From positions 1 to 61,696 of the forward strand of contig CAYLMM010000009.1 in the NCBI GenBank assembly GCA_964384825.1: a DNA stretch of 61,696 bases, written 5' to 3'. The notes under the pieces were generated by a model, which was not told where the DNA came from, made no database searches, and worked only from the letters and a program-made list of their open reading frames with translations. The translations under genes and the position numbers were made by a program. Shown one piece after another: positions 47,448 to 55,582 of this stretch (position 1 is the stretch's first letter; the number at the start of each line of letters is the position of its first letter). This DNA is from CAYLMM01 sp964384825 (GTDB lineage Bacteria > Krumholzibacteriota > Krumholzibacteriia > LZORAL124-64-63).

Positions 47448-49322
47448 ATGAAGCGAGTTTTTCTGCGAACCCTGGCGGCCGCTTTCGCCGTCGTCTGCCT
47501 GGCCGCCGCGATCGCCGGCGCCGCCGAGAAGATCCCGGTCGAGACGCTGGGCGATCTGCCCCGGCTGACCTACCCCATGGCCGGCCCGGTCAGCGAGATG
47601 ATCCGCTCCGAAGAGGCCTTCGCGGAGTTCGCCGGGAAGCTGCGGACCGATGTCGAGGGTGTCATGGAGGCCTACGACATCCGCGACGAGGCCACCCTGC
47701 AGCGATTCCACAGCACCCTGGCGGCTCTGGCCCTGCTCGACGGGCGCGAGGCCGACGTGAAGACGCACATCGAGGCGATGCGGGCCCTGGAGGACAAGGA
47801 GGCCACCCGGCTGACCATCGGCCTGGGATTCACCGCCCTGACCGCAGCCCGCAAGGCCGGCGCCCCGGGCGAAGCGGCCTACGCCGAGGCCTTCGGCGCC
47901 TCCCTGCGCGCGCAGATCGCCGATCTGCCCTGGGACAAGGTCCAGGAGCGCATCCGGCAGCTCAAGGGCAACTCCGAGATGCTCAGCGAGAACTTCCTGA
48001 TCGGGATGGTGGCCGGCAGCCTCGATCCGGTGGCCGCCAAGACGGGCGAGATCAGCCTGGACGTGGCCGGAAACCTGCCCGGGATGCGGGTCGCGCTGGC
48101 CTTGGCCATCCCCATGAAGGAAACGACCATCGCGGTGTACCAGGAGTTCATCGACGCCCATGCGGTGGTCAAGAAAGACATCTGGCCCGAGCGCGAACTG
48201 GTTTTGGACGAGGACGCGGGCCTGGCCCCGGTCGTCGTGGGCATCTGGGATTCCGGGATCGACGCCTCGGTCTTCGGCGAGGCGATGTTCACCAACGCCG
48301 GCGAGGTTCCCGGCAACGGCGCCGACGACGACGGCAACGGCTTCGTCGACGACGTCCACGGCATCGCCTACGATCTCGACGCCCGCTACAGCCCCGAACT
48401 GCTGCATCCGCTCGGCGAGGCGGCCGGCCGCATCGACCAGGCCATGGCCAGCCTCGAGGGCGTGATGGATCTCAACGCCGGCTTCGACACCCCGGCCGCG
48501 GCCGCGGTGAAGAAGTACATCGGCTCGCTCTCGCCGGAAGAGGTCGGGGGCGCGCTCGAGGACTTCGGCCTCTGCGGCCTCTACGCCCACGGCACCCACG
48601 TCGCGGGCATCGCGCGGGCCGGCAATCCCTTCGCGCGGCTGCTGGGCTCGCGGATCACCTTCGACTTCCACAACGTGCCGCAGCCGATGGACGCCGAGAC
48701 GGCCCTGCGCCACGCCGATTCCTACCGCACCTCGGCCGGGTACTTCCGCGACCACGGCGCGCGGGTGGTCAACATGAGCTGGGGCTGGTCGCTGAAGGAG
48801 ATCGAGTCGGCGCTCGAGGCCAACGGCATCGGCGACACTCCCGAGCAGCGCGGCGCGATGGCCGCCGAGCGGCTGGCGGTGCTCAAGCAGGGCCTGACCG
48901 ACGCGATGACGTCTTCGCCGGGCATCCTGTTCGTGATCGCCGCGGGCAACGACGACAACGACGTCGCCTTCGACGAGGTGATCCCCTCGAACTTCGTGCT
49001 GCCGAACGTGATGGTGGTCGGCGCGGTCGATCAGTCGGGCGATCCGACCGGGTTCACCAGTTCGGGCGACAACGTCAGGGTCTATTCGAACGGCTTCCAG
49101 GTCGAGAGCTACGTGCCGGGCGGCGACCGGATGAAGATGTCCGGCACCTCGATGTCGGCCCCGAACGTGACCAATCTGGCGGCCAAGCTCTTCGCCCTGG
49201 ATCCGGATCTGACCCCGACCGAGGTGGTCGGACTGATCGAAAAGGGCGCCGTGAAGGGCGGTTCGGGCGATCTGCTGCTGATCCACCCGCGCCGTACCGC
49301 CGAATTGCTGGCGCATCGATAG
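47448..49322 (+). CDS. Secreted S8 (subtilisin-like) serine peptidase
   Basis: This 624-residue protease has a signal peptide (about residues 1-25) and an unusually long helical N-terminal region (about 30-250) before the catalytic domain. The catalytic Asp is in VGIWDSGID, the His in YAHGTHVAGIA, the oxyanion Asn in IAAGNDDND and the Ser in SGTSMSAPN. An insert after the Asp contains NGADDDGNGFVDD, a calcium-type loop. It does not carry a FlgD sorting module. It is a different subtilase from that at 23371. CAAGGAG is the ribosome binding site. A hairpin terminator follows about 60 bases after the stop. Confidence 0.9.
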   Translation: MKRVFLRTLAAAFAVVCLAAAIAGAAEKIPVETLGDLPRLTYPMAGPVSEMIRSEEAFAEFAGKLRTDVEGVMEAYDIRDEATLQRFHSTLAALALLDGREADVKTHIEAMRALEDKEATRLTIGLGFTALTAARKAGAPGEAAYAEAFGASLRAQIADLPWDKVQERIRQLKGNSEMLSENFLIGMVAGSLDPVAAKTGEISLDVAGNLPGMRVALALAIPMKETTIAVYQEFIDAHAVVKKDIWPERELVLDEDAGLAPVVVGIWDSGIDASVFGEAMFTNAGEVPGNGADDDGNGFVDDVHGIAYDLDARYSPELLHPLGEAAGRIDQAMASLEGVMDLNAGFDTPAAAAVKKYIGSLSPEEVGGALEDFGLCGLYAHGTHVAGIARAGNPFARLLGSRITFDFHNVPQPMDAETALRHADSYRTSAGYFRDHGARVVNMSWGWSLKEIESALEANGIGDTPEQRGAMAAERLAVLKQGLTDAMTSSPGILFVIAAGNDDNDVAFDEVIPSNFVLPNVMVVGAVDQSGDPTGFTSSGDNVRVYSNGFQVESYVPGGDRMKMSGTSMSAPNVTNLAAKLFALDPDLTPTEVVGLIEKGAVKGGSGDLLLIHPRRTAELLAHR

Positions 49323-49381
49323 GATCGCTCCTTGTGACCCCGGGCGGCGGGACCTATTTTCCGGCCGTCCGAGGAAGGACC

Positions 49382-49413
49382 GGCGCCGCGGACATCCCGT
49401 CCGCGGCGCCTTT
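49382..49413 (+). terminator. Intrinsic terminator before the citrate-lyase-like operon
   Basis: GGCGCCGCGGAC (49382-49393) pairs perfectly with GTCCGCGGCGCC (49399-49410) over ATCCC and is followed by TTT. It ends the subtilase transcript; the promoter of the following operon must then lie within or just after it, or read-through occurs. Confidence 0.75.
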
Positions 49414-49434
49414 CCGCAACACGGGGGCATCCAG

Positions 49435-50706
49435 ATGCAACTTTCCGGGCTCAAATACGGAGCCGCCCTGCTCGACCTGATCGATTTTCCCCATCCCGAA
49501 TTCCTGACCGGGGCCGCCACCGGCGGCGAGATCCAGCGTCTGCTGGAAAAGCACGGCCGCCTGGTCGTCAAGCCGGTCTTCCATTCCGCGGTGGGCAAGA
49601 AGGGCAAGGCCGGCCTGGTGCGCGTGGTGGACAACCTGCCCGACGCCCTGCAGGCCAAGCGCGACCTCTTCTTCGCCGAACACGTTTCGGGCGGACGCAC
49701 CGAGCGGGCCAACGGCGTGACCTTCGAGGAGTTCGTCGAGTCGGACGTCGAGGTCTACTTCGCGATCACCGAATCGACCGAACAGCGCAAGCCGGTCTTC
49801 ACCATCTCGCCGCGCGGAGGGGTGGACATCGAAAGCCTCGGGCCGGACGACCGGCGCACCGAATGGATCGATCCTTTCATCGGGCTGAAGTCCTTCGACG
49901 TCACCAACGCCCTGAACGACACGGGCTGCCCGGCGCGGTACATCAGCCCGCTGGTGCGGCATCTGCCCCGGCTGTGGAGCCTGTACGACGGCTACGGGCT
50001 GAGCACCATCGAGATCAACCCGCTGCGGCTCAAGAGGAAGGGTTCGGGCTTCGAACCGGTGGCCTGCGACATCAAGGCCGCGCTGGACCAGGACAATCCG
50101 GCCTGGCGGCGCACGGGGCTGCCGTCGGCGGTCTTCCAGTCCGACGTCACGCCCTTCGAGGCCGAGATCAACCGCCTGCGCACCTACCAGGGGCAGAGCG
50201 ACGTGCTGGAGCTGAATCCGGCGGGCGACATCATGCCGTTCATGTTCGGCGGCGGGGCCAATTCGGCGGCCACCGAGAGCCTGGGCGACCGGGCGCTCTT
50301 CGCCAGCGATTTCGGCGGCAACCCGCCCTACGAGAAGATGTACGAGATCGCGCGGATCGCCTTCAAGCACCACCTGGAGGCGGCGAACGTGCTGCTGATC
50401 ATCGGCGGCAAGGCCAACAACACCGACATCTACGTGACATTCCGCGGGGTCTTCGACGCCCTGCGCGACCACTACGCGCAGCACGGCTGGAAGCCGCTGT
50501 ACGTGGTGGTCGGCCGCGGCGGGCCGCAGCTTGTCCGCGGCATGGTCTACGCGCGCGACATCCTCGATTCGCTGCGTCTGCCCTACCGGATGTTCGGACA
50601 CGACACCTCGATGATCCTGGTGCTGGAATACGCCCGCAGGATAGCCGACTGGTGGCGCCGCGAAGGCCGCGACGTCTGCATCGCCGGCCGGAAGGAGACG
50701 GCATGA
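49435..50706 (+). CDS. ATP-citrate-lyase-like small subunit (ATP-grasp plus citrate-binding-like domain)
   Basis: This 423-residue protein has the size and order of the heteromeric ACL small subunit or plant ACLA. Residues 1-235 form a succinyl-CoA-synthetase-beta-like ATP-grasp (LVVKPVFHSAVGKKGKAGLV, then STIEINPLRL for Mg binding). Residues 250-423 are the citrate-binding-type domain (MPFMFGGGANSAATESLGD, VLLIIGGKANNTDIYVTF, VVVGRGGPQ). The GGKANNTD and VGRGGP motifs correspond to citrate-contacting loops of human ACLY (GGSIANFTN and VRRGGP). The gene overlaps the next by four bases. The alternative is another acyl-CoA ligase of the same fold with a different tricarboxylate-like substrate. 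Confidence 0.75.
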   Translation: MQLSGLKYGAALLDLIDFPHPEFLTGAATGGEIQRLLEKHGRLVVKPVFHSAVGKKGKAGLVRVVDNLPDALQAKRDLFFAEHVSGGRTERANGVTFEEFVESDVEVYFAITESTEQRKPVFTISPRGGVDIESLGPDDRRTEWIDPFIGLKSFDVTNALNDTGCPARYISPLVRHLPRLWSLYDGYGLSTIEINPLRLKRKGSGFEPVACDIKAALDQDNPAWRRTGLPSAVFQSDVTPFEAEINRLRTYQGQSDVLELNPAGDIMPFMFGGGANSAATESLGDRALFASDFGGNPPYEKMYEIARIAFKHHLEAANVLLIIGGKANNTDIYVTFRGVFDALRDHYAQHGWKPLYVVVGRGGPQLVRGMVYARDILDSLRLPYRMFGHDTSMILVLEYARRIADWWRREGRDVCIAGRKETA

Positions 50707-53429
50707 GGCAGCTCAAGACCCCGCCCTTCGACTATTTCGTCGGCGTGGAATCCCTGGCCGATCTGGTGACCCGCGATTCGCGGGTCTGCGTGATCAACAT
50801 CCTGGGCGGCGAGAGCCGCAAGGTGACGCCCGTCTCGCACGCCTATTCCGGCGGCAACGTGGTCGCCGGCGTGCAGTACGGCCGCGAGGGGGCGCTCGAG
50901 ACGCCGATCGGCGACATCCCGGTGCTGCCGAGCGTGCGCGAGGTCGTCAAGCGCGGCATCGCCTTCGACGTGGGCGTGATCTACCTGCCGCCCAGCGCGG
51001 TGAGCCAGGCGGTCAGCGAACTGGTGGTCTACAACCACGACCTGAAGCGCATCATCATCGTGACCGAGAAGGTGTCGCAGGCCGACTCGCGCAACATCCG
51101 CTTCCTCTGCCAGGAGGCGGGCGTGGATGTCGTGGGCTGCAACTGCCTGGGCGTGGCCAACGTCCACGATCACGTGCGGATCGGCGGGGCCCTGGGCGGC
51201 GACGCTCCCGAGGAGACGCTGCGGCCCGGATCGGTGGCCATCCATTCCAACAGCGGCAACTTCACCACGACTTTGGCCGAGTACCTGCGGACCGAGGGTT
51301 TCGGCGTTTCGACCGCCGTGAGTTCGGGCAAGGACGTGACGATCCACTTCGCGCTGCCGGAGTTCCTGCGCGCCGCGGGGAACGATCCGCGCACCCGGGC
51401 GGCGGCGCTGTACGTCGAGCCCGGCGGCTACTACGAGAAGACGGCGCTGGAGATGGTCGAGCGCGGCGATTTCCCCTTCGCCAAGCCGCTGGTGGTCTGC
51501 GTGACCGGCAGATGGAAGACGGGCCTGGGGCGTTCCTGCGGCCACGCGGGGGCTTTGGCCGGGGGCGGCGACAACGCCGAGGCCAAGGAGAGCTGGTTCG
51601 ACGAGTATTTCGGCGTGCCGCGCTTCGATCCCGAGAACCCCGTGGTTTCCGACCGGGGCGTGCGGGTCGAATCCATCCAGCAGGTGCCCGCCGCGATGCG
51701 GGCGGTCTACGCCCATCTCGGCCTGGAGCCCGATTTCGTCTCCGAGGGCGACCTCTCGCTCAAGCCCTGGCTCGGCGACGGCGTCTGTGCGCTGCCGCCG
51801 GAGCTCGATCTGCCGATGGTCCGCCCGCCCGAGCCCTACGCCGGCCGCCTGGGCGCGGTCAGCCGCCAGGTGGGGGCCCAGTTCCTGCGCCGCAACATGC
51901 GCAACGCCTCGGGCGCCTCGCGGCTCGATCCGAAGACGCACGTCGCCGAACTGCACGGCCGGCGCATCCTGGATCTCGCCGCGAACGGCCTGGAGCAGAA
52001 CGTCTACTTCTCCCTGGCCGGCATCATGCCCGAGCCCGAGGATCTGCCCGGCATGAATCTGCTGCTGAACCTGGCGCTGGAACTGGAGCCGGGCGAGATG
52101 GACATCGTGCGCGCCGCCCGCGGCAACGGGGCGCTGCCCAACGCCGCGCTGGCCGCGATGCTGGCCGTCCGGGGCGACCCGCGGCCGGTGCGCGCCGCCC
52201 GCGGCCACATCCGCGCGGTGATCGACATGATCCGCGACTTCGGCATCGACGAGAGCTCGGTCGACCTGCCGGACGAACTCGACCGGCGGATCGAGAAGGA
52301 ACTGCTGGTCGACCAGGGGCCGGAGCCCGACGCCGTGACGAAGTTCCTGCGCGGCGAGGTGCTGCGCGCCGAGAAATCGTGCACCGCCCTGCGGATCTGC
52401 CGGCGCGTCCTGGAACTGGCCGACGTCGGCGGACGCCACGTGCGCGATCTGCGCGCCTTCCTGACGGCCTCGCTCGCGCTCTGCGTGCTGTGGCGGCCGA
52501 TGCTGCGCAAGCGGATCAGCCGGCGCGTGGTCGAGGATTCGGTCGCCTACTTCCACGCCGTCGGGCGGATCTTCGCCTGCGCGGCCGTCGATCCCGACGC
52601 CAACGACGCCTGGGGCAGGCTGACCGGGCCCGAGCCCGCCGATCTGGGCGTCTCGTTCACCGTCAACGCCTTCCGGATCCTGTTCGGGCGGCGGCCGGAC
52701 GAGGTCGAGCTGGCCGAGTTCCAGTACCTGATCGGCCTGACGTTGACCAACGGTCCGGGCACCATCTCGGCCAAGGGGGCCAAGGAGAGCGTCAGCGCCC
52801 GCAACGACATCTCGATGGCGTTCGTGGGATTTTTGGCCAACACCGGACTGGCCCACGGCGGCAACGGCTTCGAGGCGGTGGACTACCTGCTGGGGATCTT
52901 CGCGGGCGCCGAAACCTTCGATCCGGGCGACCCGGAGCACGGCCTGGACCTGGGCGCGATGGCGGCGGCGGCGGCCCGCGACTACGGCGAGTTCCGGGCG
53001 CGCGAGAAGGCGTCGGGGACGATGCGGGTCAAGCCCGTGCCCTGCATCAACCATCCGGTCTTCAAGGGCCGGGCGGTGAACGTCGATCCGCGCGAGGATT
53101 TCGTCCGCGGCGAGCTGGCCGATCGCGGCATCGCGAACGTGTTCCTCGATTTCTACCATCTGCTGGTGCGCGAGCTTTTCGAGCAGGGCGTGACGCGCAA
53201 CGTGTTCTGCGTGAACGTGGACGCGGTGCTGGCCGCCATCGCGCTGAAGCTTTCGTGGGGCGGGCTGGCCGACGGTTCGCTGACGCGGGAGAAGGTGCGC
53301 GACCAGGTGTTCACGCTGTTCCTCTGCGGAAGGGCGATCGGGGTGTCGGCCGAGATCGCCGACCACCGCGACCGCGGCACCGACATGGATTGCCGCACCC
53401 CGCAGTCGGAACTGGAATTCGTGCTCTGA
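50703..53429 (+). CDS. ATP-citrate-lyase-like large subunit: CoA-ligase domain fused to citrate-synthase-like domain
   Basis: This 908-residue protein is about 300 residues longer than ACL large subunits. Residues 10-130 form a CoA-binding Rossmann domain. Residues 170-310 are the succinyl-CoA-ligase-alpha-like domain, with RPGSVAIHSNSGN and the phospho-histidine motif GHAGA (H281). Residues about 430-908 are citrate-synthase-like: LHGRRILDLA near 440, LAHGGNGFEAV, NHPVFKG with DPRE (H784), and NVDAVL (D840). By manual alignment the first catalytic His of citrate synthase (ADHE/DHG motif) is replaced in LTNGPGTIS. It probably works with the previous gene product, but the reaction is uncertain. 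The ATG overlaps the preceding stop; a terminator follows directly. Confidence 0.75.
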   Translation: MRQLKTPPFDYFVGVESLADLVTRDSRVCVINILGGESRKVTPVSHAYSGGNVVAGVQYGREGALETPIGDIPVLPSVREVVKRGIAFDVGVIYLPPSAVSQAVSELVVYNHDLKRIIIVTEKVSQADSRNIRFLCQEAGVDVVGCNCLGVANVHDHVRIGGALGGDAPEETLRPGSVAIHSNSGNFTTTLAEYLRTEGFGVSTAVSSGKDVTIHFALPEFLRAAGNDPRTRAAALYVEPGGYYEKTALEMVERGDFPFAKPLVVCVTGRWKTGLGRSCGHAGALAGGGDNAEAKESWFDEYFGVPRFDPENPVVSDRGVRVESIQQVPAAMRAVYAHLGLEPDFVSEGDLSLKPWLGDGVCALPPELDLPMVRPPEPYAGRLGAVSRQVGAQFLRRNMRNASGASRLDPKTHVAELHGRRILDLAANGLEQNVYFSLAGIMPEPEDLPGMNLLLNLALELEPGEMDIVRAARGNGALPNAALAAMLAVRGDPRPVRAARGHIRAVIDMIRDFGIDESSVDLPDELDRRIEKELLVDQGPEPDAVTKFLRGEVLRAEKSCTALRICRRVLELADVGGRHVRDLRAFLTASLALCVLWRPMLRKRISRRVVEDSVAYFHAVGRIFACAAVDPDANDAWGRLTGPEPADLGVSFTVNAFRILFGRRPDEVELAEFQYLIGLTLTNGPGTISAKGAKESVSARNDISMAFVGFLANTGLAHGGNGFEAVDYLLGIFAGAETFDPGDPEHGLDLGAMAAAAARDYGEFRAREKASGTMRVKPVPCINHPVFKGRAVNVDPREDFVRGELADRGIANVFLDFYHLLVRELFEQGVTRNVFCVNVDAVLAAIALKLSWGGLADGSLTREKVRDQVFTLFLCGRAIGVSAEIADHRDRGTDMDCRTPQSELEFVL

Positions 53430-53433
53430 GGCA

Positions 53434-53466
53434 ACGGGGCGCCCGGTCGAACCGGGCGCCCCGTTT
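53434..53466 (+). terminator. Intrinsic terminator after the citrate-lyase-like operon
   Basis: ACGGGGCGCCCGGT (53434-53447) pairs perfectly with ACCGGGCGCCCCGT (53451-53464) over CGA, then TTCCCC. It is a very stable stem with a short T-run, lying between convergent genes. Confidence 0.75.
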
Positions 53467-53488
53467 CCCCTCCGTAACGTAATCGGAA

Positions 53489-54133
53489 TCAGCAGGCCCT
53501 GCAGTCACCGATCGACTCGCGGCCGAGCACGTACCGCAGCAGTCGCTTCAGATCGAGGTCGAAGCCTTCCCGCGCGGCCGATCCGCGGCTGACCCCGCCC
53601 GCGAAGGGCAGGATGTAGAGATCGCATTCCCCGGAGGATTGCGAGGATCCAGGCGCCCCGGTCACGTGCACCGGCAGGTTGCCGCAGTGCCGCACCAGGA
53701 CCTTCTCGGCCTCGCGGTCCAGAACGTCGCCGAACTCGATTCCGAATCCCCGGTCGTTCAGGATCTCGATCGCCCGGCGGTAGGTCAGGCGGGGATGCTC
53801 GATGCCCAGCATCGCGTCCAGGCGGGTGACGTTGGCCGACCCGATCAGGTCGACGTGCAGGCGGGCGCAGAGATCCTTGAGCAGCTTCTCCTGCCCGTCG
53901 CGGATGTCCCGGCCGCTCAGGCCGTGCTTGCGGATCTCGATCCGTCCGGATCCGGGCTCGGTCTTCTCCAGATATCCTTCGCTCCGCAGAAAGACGCGCA
54001 CCCGCCGCATCACGGCGTCGGACACCGGGACGCAGCGCGTCGCCGGCAGGGGCGTCGGGTCGGGAACAGGGGCGGCGAAGCGGATAGCGGCCGCGGCGTT
54101 CGGCTGATGGGAAACGTGGGAATGGATCGCCAT
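53489..54133 (-). CDS. Hypothetical protein
   Basis: This 214-residue protein is not recognised. It has no signal peptide or membrane segment. The first 40 residues are Ala/Pro-rich and low complexity. Residues 40-150 look helical, with RIEIRKHGLSGRDIRDGQEKLL and RLDAMLGIEHPRLTYRRAIEIL. The C-terminus ends in DCRAC, a possible metal-binding or redox Cys pair. ATG at 54133 is chosen because AAAGGA lies eight bases upstream; GTG at 54157 and ATG at 54142 are alternatives. It converges on the citrate-lyase-like operon. Codon use looks like that of its neighbours, so it is probably a real gene. Confidence 0.6.
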   Translation of the reverse strand: MAIHSHVSHQPNAAAAIRFAAPVPDPTPLPATRCVPVSDAVMRRVRVFLRSEGYLEKTEPGSGRIEIRKHGLSGRDIRDGQEKLLKDLCARLHVDLIGSANVTRLDAMLGIEHPRLTYRRAIEILNDRGFGIEFGDVLDREAEKVLVRHCGNLPVHVTGAPGSSQSSGECDLYILPFAGGVSRGSAAREGFDLDLKRLLRYVLGRESIGDCRAC

Positions 54134-54214
54134 GGGGACCATCCTTTCGGCGCTCACCGACGCCGTATTAAAGGAAGTTCGACCCCGGCCGGTCGGGCAG
54201 AGTGGGTTCCGGGC

Positions 54215-54247
54215 AAAAAAACGGGCCGCCGCCTGTTCAGCGGGGCC
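54215..54247 (-). terminator. Intrinsic terminator on the minus strand
   Basis: On the minus strand GGCCCCGC and GCGG-C-GGCC (complements of 54240-54247 and 54224-54232) pair with one bulged C over a 7-base loop. They are followed by CG and seven T (complement of 54215-54221). It ends the AGCS symporter/beta-lactamase-fold operon about 100 bases after the stop. Confidence 0.8.
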
Positions 54248-54349
54248 TGCGCATATCTCGATGCCGTCGCGGAACCATGCCTTGCTCCTTCCGGGCTCTC
54301 GGGCCTCGGTTAAAGGACGGCGCCAAGGTATGCGATTTCCGCTCCGGGA

Positions 54350-55582
54350 TCAAGCCGCATCCCGGATATCGTCCTCTTTTCCGTTCCGGATCCACTCGGT
54401 CAGCAGGTCGGCCAGCGCGGCGTGGATTTCCCGCAGTTGCGAGTCGTGGTCGCGGTTGATCTGCAGGGCCAGGGTCAGGTCGAGATCGGGCCAGTGGGCC
54501 GCCTGCGAGTGGTATCCCGGATACCAGCCGCTGTGCAGCAGGATGCGCCCGCGGGCATCCTGGTCGATGGCCACGGCCAGCCCGTATTCCCCCGCGGCGG
54601 GGTTTTCCGGATCGACAGGATGGCCGCGCAGCAATTCCGCGGTGCCCTTCTCGCCGAGCAGTGCGCCGCCCCAGAGCATCCGCGCCCAGCGGGCCAGGTC
54701 CGAGGGCGTGGTCACGACCCCGCCGCCGGTCCATTCGAGGGCCGGATTGTGGTTCAGGAAGCCGTCGTCGCCCAGGGTGCGGGTCGGCAGGCCGAAGGGG
54801 TTGCCGCGGTCGACGTGCCCGCAGGCCAAGCCATCGAGATAACGGCTCGACGTGGGCTCGGTGGCTTCCAGCCCGATCGCCGCGGTCAGGTGTTCGCGCA
54901 TCATGTCGTCGTAGGCTTGGCCCGTGGCGGCTTCGACGGCCAGACCGGACAGGATGTAGTTCGTGTCGGTGTACTTGAACAGGCCTCCCGCCGGATGCAG
55001 CGGCTCGAGATCCAGCACGTAGCCGATCAGCTGCTCGTGGGTCAACACGGAGTCCGGATCGCCGCAGGCCACGATCGCGCGCATATCCGCCAGGAAATCC
55101 GGCTGTTCCAGATGCTCGGGCATGCCCGAGGCGTGGTTCATCAGGCGGCGCAGGGTCAGGTCGGCGGCGTTGGGCAGGCGCGCGAACCAGGGTCGGGCGC
55201 CCAGGTAGTCAGCGAGCGGAGCGTCGAGATCGATGACGCCGTCGAGCGCCAGCTGGACCGTCGTCGCCGCGAACCAGCTCTTGCCCACGCTGCCGCAGAT
55301 CATCCGCGAATCGGTGGTCATCGGTTTCGAGCCCGCCGAATCGGCCAGGCCCCAGGCGCAGGCGGCGAGAGCTCCGTCGGGCAGGATGAAGGCGGCGCTC
55401 GCGCCGGGGATGCCGGCGGCGGTCGCCAGCGAATCGAGCCGCGCGGCGAAGGCGGCCCGCAGATCCTCGGGAACCCGCGGCGCGTCGGTCTTGTCGGCGG
55501 TCTGCGAGCAGCCGGCGGCGAGCAGGAGGGCGAAAGCCGCCGCCAGCATCAACAATCCGGTCGGTGGACGCATCCTGTTCAT
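54350..55582 (-). CDS. Beta-lactamase-fold serine hydrolase lipoprotein
   Basis: This 410-residue protein has lipobox LAAGC (Cys25), so it is a periplasmic lipoprotein. The class C beta-lactamase/DD-peptidase fold is shown by the SxxK motif GSVGKSW (S98, K101), the second motif FKYTDTNYILSG, where YTD stands in place of YxN, and the third motif LHSGWYPGY. It may be a D-aminopeptidase, esterase or D-Ala carboxypeptidase-like enzyme rather than a resistance lactamase. GGAGGGG precedes the start, which overlaps the stop of the upstream amino-acid symporter gene (ATGA), so the two are coupled; it could release the D- or L-amino acids the symporter imports. Confidence 0.88.
   Translation of the reverse strand: MNRMRPPTGLLMLAAAFALLLAAGCSQTADKTDAPRVPEDLRAAFAARLDSLATAAGIPGASAAFILPDGALAACAWGLADSAGSKPMTTDSRMICGSVGKSWFAATTVQLALDGVIDLDAPLADYLGARPWFARLPNAADLTLRRLMNHASGMPEHLEQPDFLADMRAIVACGDPDSVLTHEQLIGYVLDLEPLHPAGGLFKYTDTNYILSGLAVEAATGQAYDDMMREHLTAAIGLEATEPTSSRYLDGLACGHVDRGNPFGLPTRTLGDDGFLNHNPALEWTGGGVVTTPSDLARWARMLWGGALLGEKGTAELLRGHPVDPENPAAGEYGLAVAIDQDARGRILLHSGWYPGYHSQAAHWPDLDLTLALQINRDHDSQLREIHAALADLLTEWIRNGKEDDIRDAA

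Noticed and set aside
53489..54157. Longer GTG start at 54157 for the hypothetical protein
   Set aside because: The Shine-Dalgarno-like AAAGGA lies inside this extension and is correctly spaced for ATG at 54133.
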